Of a DNA stretch of 64,000 nt, positions 48,549 to 56,170 are shown in pieces. The translations under genes were made by a program, and so were the position numbers. The number at the start of each line of letters is the position of its first letter. Position 1 is the first letter of the stretch. Source of the stretch: Paenibacillus_AB hodogayensis (GTDB lineage: Bacteria; Bacillota; Bacilli; Paenibacillales; NBRC-103111); the NCBI RefSeq assembly GCF_039536325.1, contig NZ_BAAAYO010000005.1:305773-369772 (forward strand), read 5' to 3'. A model generated the notes under the pieces. It did not search any database. It was not told the origin of the DNA and worked only from the letters and a program-made list of their open reading frames with translations.

Positions 48549-49883
48549 TCATTTTCCTTTCTCGGCTATTTCTTTGTTCGCTGCTTCTTCTGCTTCTCGT
48601 ATGGCGGTGTTGACGTCGATTTCGCCGTTTAGTACCCGTGTGAGTGCTTTGTTGACATGTGAGAGCACATAGGCATTATTGGTATGCGGAGCGACCGGCG
48701 CAGCAAACTGGCTCTTAAAGACGGCTTTACTATTTTTTCCTTTCAGCGATTTCATATTGTTGCCATACATTTCTTTGATCGATTGGTCGCTGAGCGCGGT
48801 GAACCGACCATGGTCCGTAATCAATTTCTGTACTTCCGATGAGCCGAGCATTTCAATAACCTTGAATGCATCTTCTTTGTGCTTGCCGAGCGAGGACAGC
48901 AATAGGAAATGGCCGGACGATGCGACCGTTGTATTCGGCTTTTCCTTGAAGCTCGGGAATTGGGTGAGATCCCAGTTGAAGTCTTGAGGCGTTCCATACA
49001 GTTTCTCCAACGCAGCAATCCGAGCATCATAACTGATGGCCATCGCAACCTTCTGATCTTTTAGAAACCCGTTGGTCAACGTCGTCGCTGTAGAAGCGTC
49101 TGTGTTGTTCGGAATATCATTAAATGCTTTATACAGATCGAATAGTTTCTTCCAACCATCTTGGGAGGCCAAATTCGCTTTGCCTGTTTTCGGGTCGACG
49201 AGAGGCAGACTCAATTGTGTAGCGACATCGCCGATCCCCTGTACGAAAGCGCCTTTATACTCAATGCCTTCCATAACACGCGACATCTTTTTCGTTGTGT
49301 CAAGGGCATCGTCCCATGTCATGCCGTCTTTCGGATAAGGAACGCCAAATCTATCGAAGAGGTCTTTGTTGTAAAACGTAGCTGTAAAGTTAAGCGAAAA
49401 CGGAAGCGCATACAGTTTACCGTCGCCTGAGTATACTTGTGCGGTTTGAAGAGCGGCGGGATCGTATTTCTTCAAATCGATTTTGTTATTAGCGACAAAC
49501 GGATTCAAATCCTCGACCGTCTTCAAATCCCGATGGTTCGTAATGCGTGGGTACGTGCTGAAGATCAAGTCCGGAAATTCGCCGGAGGCAATGAAATCTT
49601 GAACGCCTGCGTCGGCTTTGCTGTTGATGACCAGCTCTACGGTGATATGGGGGTATTTGGCTTTGACAGGGGCGGCGATCAGAGTTTCGAATTCCTCCTT
49701 CGTAATGGTGGCGCCATCCTGCATCATAATGAGCTTCACCGGTGCCGGCGGTTCGCTCGTTTTTTGAGCAACAGAATTGTCATTTCCTCCTGCCGCCGGT
49801 GTCGTTGCGCCGCTGCAAGCAGTTAAGAGGGCTCCTAGCATGCCGAGCGATACAATACTGCACATCGTTTGTTTCCAAACCAT
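48549..49883 (-). CDS. extracellular sugar-binding lipoprotein (family 1)
   Basis: 444 residues. Lipobox GALLTAC (Cys23), then a short Ala/Gly linker. The family 1 binding-protein pattern follows: YPHITVELVINSKADAGVQD, FPDLIFSTYPRI, YALPFSLNFTATFYNKDLFD and GMTWDDALDTTKKM. It should capture an oligosaccharide for an ABC importer, but no permease genes are present, so it would need permeases encoded elsewhere. Start ATG with AAAGGGG upstream. A TAATCGATT site sits 29 bp before it, similar to one before the beta-helix gene. Confidence 0.88.
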   Translation of the reverse strand: MVWKQTMCSIVSLGMLGALLTACSGATTPAAGGNDNSVAQKTSEPPAPVKLIMMQDGATITKEEFETLIAAPVKAKYPHITVELVINSKADAGVQDFIASGEFPDLIFSTYPRITNHRDLKTVEDLNPFVANNKIDLKKYDPAALQTAQVYSGDGKLYALPFSLNFTATFYNKDLFDRFGVPYPKDGMTWDDALDTTKKMSRVMEGIEYKGAFVQGIGDVATQLSLPLVDPKTGKANLASQDGWKKLFDLYKAFNDIPNNTDASTATTLTNGFLKDQKVAMAISYDARIAALEKLYGTPQDFNWDLTQFPSFKEKPNTTVASSGHFLLLSSLGKHKEDAFKVIEMLGSSEVQKLITDHGRFTALSDQSIKEMYGNNMKSLKGKNSKAVFKSQFAAPVAPHTNNAYVLSHVNKALTRVLNGEIDVNTAIREAEEAANKEIAEKGK

Positions 49884-49911
49884 GGTGAGTTATCCCCTTT
49901 TTCTAAGTATG

Positions 49912-49920
49912 TAATCGATT
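49912..49920 (-). promoter_or_regulatory. LacI-type half-conserved operator before the binding-protein gene
   Basis: TAATCGATT centred on CG, embedded in TGTAATCGATTTCTA, a near match to the cre pattern. Shares the AATCGATT core with 51866-51875. Confidence 0.4.
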
Positions 49921-49985
49921 TCTATACTCATAAGTCTAGTTGTAAATCATGGAAAAAATCGTTGATCCTTGTCATTGGTTCTCGA

Positions 49986-51848
49986 CTATATGCTGAGGGA
50001 GTTGTTTCCTACCCCGTCAAACCGGTCATGCGGATGATCTGGATCCAGCAAGTAACGGGAAACGTTGCCGTTTGCAATGGCGATGCAATCGATATCGATC
50101 AGAACCCCTTTCATTTTCGGAGAGGCGGTTGGTGTGTTGATTTGCTTGTTGTTATCGAAGACGACGAGTGAAGAAGCATCATTCATGGACAGTTTGACCG
50201 AGCAACTGTAGCTGGCGAATGCGCTAGAAGCGTTATCCTCGAACCAATTGTTTGTGATGTATAGAGAACGGATTTTCAAGTTGGCATCGGGTGTATTGTT
50301 GAATATTCCGGCTACTCCGTTGCGTATAAATTTGTTTCCTGTCACGAGCAGACCGTCGCTGCTATAGAGGAACAATCCGATCTGTACATTGTCGACGAAC
50401 AAGTTGTTGCTGATCAATTCGACGTTTCGGCCAACGACTCGTATGCCATACTTGTTTTTTGTAAGAATATTATTGACGATGACGACGTTTGTGCAGAGCG
50501 GTTGATTATTCCCTGTTTCGATGTTTAGAGCCGTTCCGATACCATCATGTATAAGGTTGCCGTCTATTAAAATATGATGCTGATCCGAGCCGCCAAAGCT
50601 AATTTCGTAGACTCCTGCACTTCCGGTCACGGTGTTATTGCGCAGAATGACATTTCGGCTGCTCCCCGGCCAGGACGGGTTGGGCTCCACATCTATGCCT
50701 ACCATGGGCTTAGTCCCTTGGATGGCCCCGGCTTGATCAATCAGACAATTCATCATCGTGACGCCGTCTTGCGCGACGAGCGATACATTGTTACGACGAC
50801 ATTTGGTTATTGTGCAGGAATCAATCACGATTTGCTTGCTCACTTGTACTTGACGTGTCGGTGCGGTCTGATAAATCCCTGTGACGGTAATGCCATCGGT
50901 CATTCCTTCCGTGATGATACAGTTGCGTACAGTCACATTGGTGCAGCCTTTGATTTTGAGACAAGTCTGGAAGCTTTCTCCTCCTGCAAGAGCGATCCGA
51001 TTCGAGATGTTGCCATGGAGCTGCAGCCCCTCTATCGTCATATTCGTGCAATTTTGCAAATAGAGCAGCGTATAGTTGTCGACGGAAGTGGTATAAACGC
51101 TGTCTTGCTGCTTGCGAATATCCGGTACGCCATTTTTGATTTTCAGCGTCGCATGAGCGGAGAAGATGTGGATGTTATTTCGATCGCTAAGCCATAAACC
51201 GCCAGTTTCCAACGAATAGAAGGCAGTTGCCGGCGGAATGTACAACGTGCCGCCTTCTGGCGGGATCGCATCGATTGTTGCTTGCAAAGCAGGCGTATCA
51301 TTGGTAACGCCGTCACCTTTGGCGCCAAACCAGGTGACATTATAGGTGTGCTGGTCCATGTTGCGTTTGTAGCGAGCGCCGCTAGAGGAGACCAGAATGG
51401 TACCTGTGTTGTCGAGAGAGGATGTATCGGCGGAATCGTAATGGAAATGCCCTTCATGGCCGGGATCGGTAATGTAGTACTGCTCATCTGGTTGTGGCGT
51501 TGTGTAGCTGCGCAGTTGTGCGAGGGTCATTGGGATGATGCAATGGCTTGGGCTCTGTGTAGGAGAGGGCGGGGTGCCGCTGCCTGCGCCGTGATTTGGA
51601 ATGCCGCCTTTGTCGGCATACACGGTCGTTGGCCGTACGACACCGGCCGGCAACAGTTGCGCGGCGGTTAGTGTCACTCCTGCTGCTCCAAGCATGGTAA
51701 GCATTTTGCGTCTGCTTACTCCTGTCCTCGTCATCGTTTCGTCCGTGATTGTGCCGGTCGTCGCGGGTTGAGGGGATGCGTGGTGCTCAAGCTGATTTCT
51801 ATCCTCTTCAAAATCCCCCACATGCGTGATGCTGTTCCTCTTGTCCAT
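49986..51848 (-). CDS. Tat-exported right-handed beta-helix protein
   Basis: 620 residues. The N-terminal region carries a twin-arginine signal (GVSRRKMLTMLG, then a hydrophobic stretch with AAGVTLTAAQLLPAG) about 45 residues in, longer than usual. After a Pro/Ser linker comes a Pectate_lyase_3-like entry motif (VTWFGAKGDGVTNDTPALQA) and many beta-helix coils (repeats such as NNILTKNKYGIRVVGRN and ISNNLFVDNVQIG). Such proteins are polysaccharide lyases, hydrolases or epimerases. Start ATG 51848, with GGAGG 8 nt upstream. A tatA gene lies 6 kb away. Substrate unknown. Confidence 0.85.
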   Translation of the reverse strand: MDKRNSITHVGDFEEDRNQLEHHASPQPATTGTITDETMTRTGVSRRKMLTMLGAAGVTLTAAQLLPAGVVRPTTVYADKGGIPNHGAGSGTPPSPTQSPSHCIIPMTLAQLRSYTTPQPDEQYYITDPGHEGHFHYDSADTSSLDNTGTILVSSSGARYKRNMDQHTYNVTWFGAKGDGVTNDTPALQATIDAIPPEGGTLYIPPATAFYSLETGGLWLSDRNNIHIFSAHATLKIKNGVPDIRKQQDSVYTTSVDNYTLLYLQNCTNMTIEGLQLHGNISNRIALAGGESFQTCLKIKGCTNVTVRNCIITEGMTDGITVTGIYQTAPTRQVQVSKQIVIDSCTITKCRRNNVSLVAQDGVTMMNCLIDQAGAIQGTKPMVGIDVEPNPSWPGSSRNVILRNNTVTGSAGVYEISFGGSDQHHILIDGNLIHDGIGTALNIETGNNQPLCTNVVIVNNILTKNKYGIRVVGRNVELISNNLFVDNVQIGLFLYSSDGLLVTGNKFIRNGVAGIFNNTPDANLKIRSLYITNNWFEDNASSAFASYSCSVKLSMNDASSLVVFDNNKQINTPTASPKMKGVLIDIDCIAIANGNVSRYLLDPDHPHDRFDGVGNNSLSI

Positions 51849-51865
51849 CGTGCTCGCCTCCATAA

Positions 51866-51875
51866 TAATCGATTA
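51866..51875 (-). promoter_or_regulatory. palindromic operator before the beta-helix gene
   Basis: TAATCGATTA, a 10-bp perfect palindrome with central CG, 17 bp before the start codon. Central CG palindromes are typical of LacI-family operators. Confidence 0.45.
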
Positions 51876-51967
51876 ATGCAGACTGCAAGGATGATAAGCG
51901 CTTTCATGAGTAACATTACAACACGGAGAGGGGGAGTGTCAATGAAAAAGTATCGCACGTTATAAAT

Positions 51968-51985
51968 AAATAACTAACGTTATTT
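51968..51985. promoter_or_regulatory. 7-4-7 inverted repeat between lacI-type gene and beta-helix gene
   Basis: AAATAAC-TAAC-GTTATTT, a perfect inverted repeat just after the lacI-type stop codon. A further ACGTTAT half-site lies 20 bp to the left. Candidate operator for the operon. Confidence 0.5.
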
Positions 51986-51991
51986 AAATCA

Positions 51992-52984
51992 TTATCGTGT
52001 TCGATGCAAAGTGCCATTGCCAAGAAATTCGACTTTGTTGAGGTACAATGTAGTTGCTTTGTCCTCCGTAAGAAGACCTTGGATCTGTTTCATCATTGCT
52101 TGTATCATCTCTTCCGAGTCGGTTCGCACGCTTGACAAAACAGGTACACTCGCCGTAATCAAGCTAGTGGCACCGAATCCAAGCAAGCTGACTTGCTCCG
52201 GAACCGCGACGGAGTTATCTTTGTGCCATTGCAGTGCGGCGAACTCAACGATCGTATTGCAGCACAAAATCGCCGTATAGGGTTCTTCATAGATACGCAG
52301 TCGGCGGCACAATTCATAGCCGTCTTCTTCTTTACAAGATTGCACTAGCCCCGTATTAGGGGTAATTCCATGATCGACCAAGGCCTGGCGATAACCACGC
52401 AACGTTACCACGTGGACCAGCAGGTCAATACGTCCGAGAAACAATGCGATTTGCTTATGACCGAGATCGATCAACTTCTTTGTCGCGGTATACGCCACGT
52501 GGGATTGATCGTAAACAATTTGCCGCATGTTGTTGGAGGGGGCCGGCGAATGCTCCTGGAATGATTGCACCAAGTACGGAACGGATGCTTGTTCCAATGC
52601 TTGAATCGTCTCGGGGTTATGAGGACCGCGTACAATGATGCCGGCAAGATCGGTCGTATGCAGAAACTGGGTTAATTGTGCAATGGAATCGTTCGTTTGC
52701 GGAATATACTTGAATAATAGGTCGCACTGCATCTGATCCGCAGCACGCGTAACGACATCGAGCCGCGACATAAAACGCGGGTCATCGATTTCCATATTGA
52801 TGAGCAAGAGGCAGAGACGATAGCGTGGAGTCGTATCTTTGTAACCCAGTTCTCTGGCAGCTTGCAGGATGCGGTCTCGTGTCTCTTGTGAGATGCTGCT
52901 GGATGGTGAATTGTTCAGAACTAGCGAAACGGCGGTACGGGAAATGCCGAGATGATCGGCGATTTGTTTTTTGGTTACACTCAT
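51992..52984 (-). CDS. LacI-family transcriptional regulator
   Basis: 330 residues. N-terminal helix-turn-helix and hinge: VTKKQIADHLGISRTAVSLV with NNSPSSSISQETRDRILQAA. The periplasmic-binding-like effector domain spans about 60-328 (DLAGIIVRGPHNPETIQALE, HKQIALFLGRIDLLVHVVTL). It heads the minus-strand set beta-helix protein - binding lipoprotein - oxidoreductase and is the obvious local regulator. ATG 52984 with AAAGGATG upstream. The effector is probably the sugar bound by the lipoprotein or released by the beta-helix enzyme. Confidence 0.9.
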   Translation of the reverse strand: MSVTKKQIADHLGISRTAVSLVLNNSPSSSISQETRDRILQAARELGYKDTTPRYRLCLLLINMEIDDPRFMSRLDVVTRAADQMQCDLLFKYIPQTNDSIAQLTQFLHTTDLAGIIVRGPHNPETIQALEQASVPYLVQSFQEHSPAPSNNMRQIVYDQSHVAYTATKKLIDLGHKQIALFLGRIDLLVHVVTLRGYRQALVDHGITPNTGLVQSCKEEDGYELCRRLRIYEEPYTAILCCNTIVEFAALQWHKDNSVAVPEQVSLLGFGATSLITASVPVLSSVRTDSEEMIQAMMKQIQGLLTEDKATTLYLNKVEFLGNGTLHRTR

Positions 52985-53510
52985 GCAGCACTCATCCTTT
53001 GTTTAACAATTTAAATTTCGCTATAGAGAGCCGAGTCGGGATAGGAAGTTGGCGTACCCGATAAGTCACCGCGTTTGCCAAGCGAAGAATGGAGGAACTT
53101 GAGTTTCGCCGTTACAAAGCGCAGTTTCGGTGAACAGCGCCTACATGGTCGATACATTTCTAGTCGTGTTCAACCTTTTAAGCGTAGTATTATTGCAAGT
53201 ATAACACTCGTTACTTGAAGTGTGCAATCGAGATTGGGAACGGCTGAGTCGACTCATCGAAAGAAACCGAACGCGGGTATGCGAACACGAAGAGATGCAA
53301 TAAATTATAAACGATATTCCAGCCACTGGTAAAACAATAGCCGAGGATCTTCCGCTCGTTGCAGCACAGCACGCAACAGGCGGTCGAGATCCGGTATGTT
53401 CGTCGAGGCGCGCTTAATTGGTTTTTCGGAATGGAATTAGAGTAGGGGAACTCATCGGCTCCTCGCGCTATAAATCAACGTTGCTATGAATCCTTAAACC
53501 GTATATGTAA
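52985..53510. other. intergenic region with possible decayed coding sequence
   Basis: No intact gene. Between about 53220 and 53420 the plus strand has short open stretches with protein-like composition (for example NRDWERLSRLIERNRTRVCE and IPATGKTIAEDLPLVAAQ) interrupted by stops. This could be the remains of a transposase or another lost gene; I cannot name the family. Confidence 0.3.
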
Positions 53511-53549
53511 AATGGCCCGATCCCTTGCTTAGCAAGAGGTCGGGCCATT
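53511..53549. terminator. strong hairpin beside repeat copy 2
   Basis: AATGGCCCGA ... TCGGGCCATT with inner CTTGC/GCAAG pairing. The GGCCCGATCCCTT half also occurs inside repeat copy 1, so the hairpin may belong to the same element family. Confidence 0.6.
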
Positions 53550-53578
53550 CCAAATACACACAATTAGCGGACTATGTA

Positions 53579-53654
53579 CTCGTACAAAGTCAGACCTTAA
53601 ACCGTTATTCGTCCATTCCACGAATACACAGGATTAGCTCTGACTTTGTACTAG
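53579..53654. repeat. 76-bp inverted-repeat element, copy 2
   Basis: Terminal repeats CTCGTACAAAGTCAGA / TCTGACTTTGTACTAG (one mismatch). Inverted relative to copy 1 at 38298-38407, with shared arms GGTTTAAGG-type and CGAATACACAGGATTAGC but a different centre. A partial third arm (AATACACACAATTAGC then ATGTACT, 53552-53580) lies directly to its left. The right end supplies the stop codon of the DedA gene. Confidence 0.8.
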
Positions 53655-54148
53655 TGCGTAAAGTCGAAGCGGGTGCCGACGAAATAGCCGAGGGTAATAA
53701 AGAAAAGACACCAGAACAGTGCGCCGAACCCGGCGTAGAGCAAATATTTGCGCTGAGTCATGCCGCTGACGCCGGACAGGTAGCATGTCAGATGCCGGAT
53801 ACCGGGGATAAAGTAGCCGAAGCTGACCGTCCACGGTCCGTACCGGCGGAACCAGCGCTCCGCTTTGCGCAGCCTCTTCGGCGTCAGCTTGACCCATTTG
53901 CCGTATTTGCGCAGCGCCGGCTTACCCAGCCTGCGACCGGCCCAGTAGCTGACCATCATGCCCGTCATCGCGCCCATCAGACTGACGCCGACCGAGAGGG
54001 AGTAGTCGAACATACCGAGCGACGCCAAATAGCCAACGAAGGTAAGCAGCAGCTCGTCCGGAACGGGGATGCCGACGATGCCTAGAGCGAGCAGCAAATA
54101 TAGAGCCAAATATCCGTATTGGGCGATCATGTCTTGTACGAAACTCAA
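53651..54148 (-). CDS. DedA-family membrane protein, C-terminally truncated
   Basis: 165 residues; intact DedA proteins have about 195-210. Recognisable features: an early hydrophobic GIVGIPVPDELLLTFVGYLA, the glycine/arginine motif MVSYWAGRRLGKPALRKYGK, and GYFIPGIRHLTCYLSGVSGM (the F-x-R-x-x-P-G-x-R-like region). The chain stops in VGTRFDFTH where the CTAG end of the inverted-repeat element provides TAG, so the last membrane helix is missing. TTG start at 54148 with GGAGTG 8 nt upstream. DedA proteins include undecaprenyl-phosphate flippases; this copy may be non-functional. Confidence 0.8.
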   Translation of the reverse strand: MSFVQDMIAQYGYLALYLLLALGIVGIPVPDELLLTFVGYLASLGMFDYSLSVGVSLMGAMTGMMVSYWAGRRLGKPALRKYGKWVKLTPKRLRKAERWFRRYGPWTVSFGYFIPGIRHLTCYLSGVSGMTQRKYLLYAGFGALFWCLFFITLGYFVGTRFDFTH

Positions 54149-54232
54149 GTCGATTCACTCCGTTGCGCTAGGTTGAAGCCGAAGCAAGCTGCCGGTCTCG
54201 CCGGATGAGTCTATTCCGCATGCAGCCGCCGT

Positions 54233-55282
54233 TCACGGCGCAGGATGCTCCTCGGTTTTGTCCGTCTTCTGGCCTGGCGGTTTGCCGATCGATTGAACCT
54301 CCAGAATATCCAGGAGAAAGACGAAGGTCGGAATCCCGACGATCAACCCCCAGACGCCGAAAAAATGCTCGGAGAACAGCAGGACGACAAAGGTGAAAAA
54401 CATCGGCAGATTCGTCTTCGACGCCATCAGCCGCGGGTTTAACACATAAGCTTCGATCGCATGAATGATCGTGACCACGATCAGCAGGTAGACGATATAG
54501 AGCAGGCCCCCGATGCTGTAAGCGATGGCGCAAAGCGGAACCAGCGAGAGGAACACGCCCGCTACCGGGACAAGCCCGAGTGCAAAGACGAGCAGCGCCA
54601 AGGCGATCAAATTGGGAAAGCCCATAATCCACAGAGCCAAAGTAGTCAATACGCAGTTGATCAGCGCGATCAGCAGCTGCGTTTCGATAACTTTGCCGAA
54701 CGTGTGGATGAATTTGCGTCCGAAAAATTCGACTTCGTTGAACAGCCAGCCGAGTTTGCTGGTGCGGAACTGCTTGGAGAAGCGGATGACGCTGTCTTTG
54801 CCGAGCAAGAGGAACAGGCTGAGCAGCAGCGCCAGGAATAGGTGGAAGCCGATGCTGCTGACCCGCATGACGAAATCAAGCCCGTGCTTGACCATACCCT
54901 GAATGTTGAGCGTGTCCAAGAAGGACATCAGGTAGACGACGATTTCATTATCCTGCGGAAGCGTATTGGCGCGCTTCACCAGCTCGATCAATTGTCCGCC
55001 CTGGTTGATCAGCGCCGGGAACAGCTTCAGTCCGCCCGCCACAAGCAGGGTGCCGAGCAGTATATATAGCAGGGAAAGGATAAGCTTGGAATTAACCGGA
55101 ACGACGCGGTTGATCTGGCGGGTCACGTATTGATGAATGCGGTCCATCAGGAATGTAAGCAGAAAGGTGAGCAAGATGACGTTGAGCATACTGCGGAGTA
55201 AGTATAGGAGCAGACAGAACAGAGCCAGTATGGAAAAACGTCGAACGTCTCGATTTTGCAGGTAGGCTACAATGAAGTTCAT
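54233..55282 (-). CDS. AI-2E/PerM-family transporter
   Basis: 349 residues, about eight membrane helices in the AI-2E exporter pattern: paired helices at 20-55, one at about 65-80, then a soluble segment (LIELVKRANTLPQDNEIVVY) and the C-terminal block with NLIALALLVFALGLVPVAGV and YVLNPRLMASKTNLPMF, the best-conserved motif of the family. Members export autoinducer-2 or act as Na+/H+ antiporters in bacilli. ATG 55282 follows AGAAAGGATG. Lies behind the truncated DedA gene on the same strand, divergent from the two-component genes. Confidence 0.88.
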   Translation of the reverse strand: MNFIVAYLQNRDVRRFSILALFCLLLYLLRSMLNVILLTFLLTFLMDRIHQYVTRQINRVVPVNSKLILSLLYILLGTLLVAGGLKLFPALINQGGQLIELVKRANTLPQDNEIVVYLMSFLDTLNIQGMVKHGLDFVMRVSSIGFHLFLALLLSLFLLLGKDSVIRFSKQFRTSKLGWLFNEVEFFGRKFIHTFGKVIETQLLIALINCVLTTLALWIMGFPNLIALALLVFALGLVPVAGVFLSLVPLCAIAYSIGGLLYIVYLLIVVTIIHAIEAYVLNPRLMASKTNLPMFFTFVVLLFSEHFFGVWGLIVGIPTFVFLLDILEVQSIGKPPGQKTDKTEEHPAP

Positions 55283-55489
55283 GAAAACATCCTTTCTGCG
55301 AAGACAGTCTTCTGAGGTAAATGAAGTATAGCAAACGGCTGTGTATTTCATGTGTTCATTTCTTATTCATATTCATTCATTTTACCTTGAAAAGGGAGGA
55401 CATACAAAGAACACAATCATCGGTTATACTTATACCAATGACGGAGTACCCGAACACACACTTGACGGAAAGACTGGAGGGCCGTTGAT

Positions 55490-56170
55490 ATGAAAAGAAC
55501 GATCCTGCTCATCGAGGACGAAAACCGGATCCGCGAGATCGTGGCCGACTATTTTCTTCAGGAGCAGTGGGACGTGCACGAGGCGGAGAACGGCCGACAG
55601 GCGCTGGACATGCTGCAAACGCTAAAGCCCGACCTGGTCGTGCTCGATATTCTGATGCCCGAGCTGGATGGCTGGACCGTCTGCCGGCGCATTCGCGATA
55701 AGTCCGACGTGCCGATCATCATGCTGACGGCCAAGTCGGAGGACGACGACAAGCTGCTCGGCTTCGAGCTTGGCGCCGACGATTACGTGACGAAGCCGTT
55801 CAGTCCGCGGCTGCTCGTCGCCCGGGCCAAGACGCTCGTCCGGCGGGTCGAGGGGACGGTCGGCAAGGACGACCAGCGAATCCGCTTCGGCGATGTCGTC
55901 ATCAACAAGCGGGCGCACCGCGTCGAAATCGGCGGCAGCAGCATCGAGCTTTCTCCCAAGGAATACGAGCTTCTGCTATATTTATACAAAAACGCCGGAA
56001 TTGTGCTGTCGCGGGAAGCGATACTGGACGCTTTATGGGGCTTCGACTATTTCGGCGATTCTCGGGTCGTGGACACGCATATCAAAAAACTGCGGAGCAA
56101 GCTGGGCGACGAGGCGAGGCACATCCGCACGGTAATCCGGGCCGGCTACAAGTTCGAGGAGGACCGATGA
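55490..56170 (+). CDS. OmpR/PhoB-family response regulator
   Basis: 226 residues. Intact receiver: IEDEN acidic pair, Asp53 (VVLDILMPE), IMLTAKSEDDD, Lys in VTKPFSPR. Winged helix about 130-224 (SIELSPKEYELLLYLYKNAG, RVVDTHIKKLRSKLG). ATGA overlap with the kinase gene. ATG 55490 is preceded by GGAGGGCCGTTGAT. The pair stands upstream of tatA and an ABC exporter; a link to them is possible but not shown. Confidence 0.92.
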   Translation: MKRTILLIEDENRIREIVADYFLQEQWDVHEAENGRQALDMLQTLKPDLVVLDILMPELDGWTVCRRIRDKSDVPIIMLTAKSEDDDKLLGFELGADDYVTKPFSPRLLVARAKTLVRRVEGTVGKDDQRIRFGDVVINKRAHRVEIGGSSIELSPKEYELLLYLYKNAGIVLSREAILDALWGFDYFGDSRVVDTHIKKLRSKLGDEARHIRTVIRAGYKFEEDR

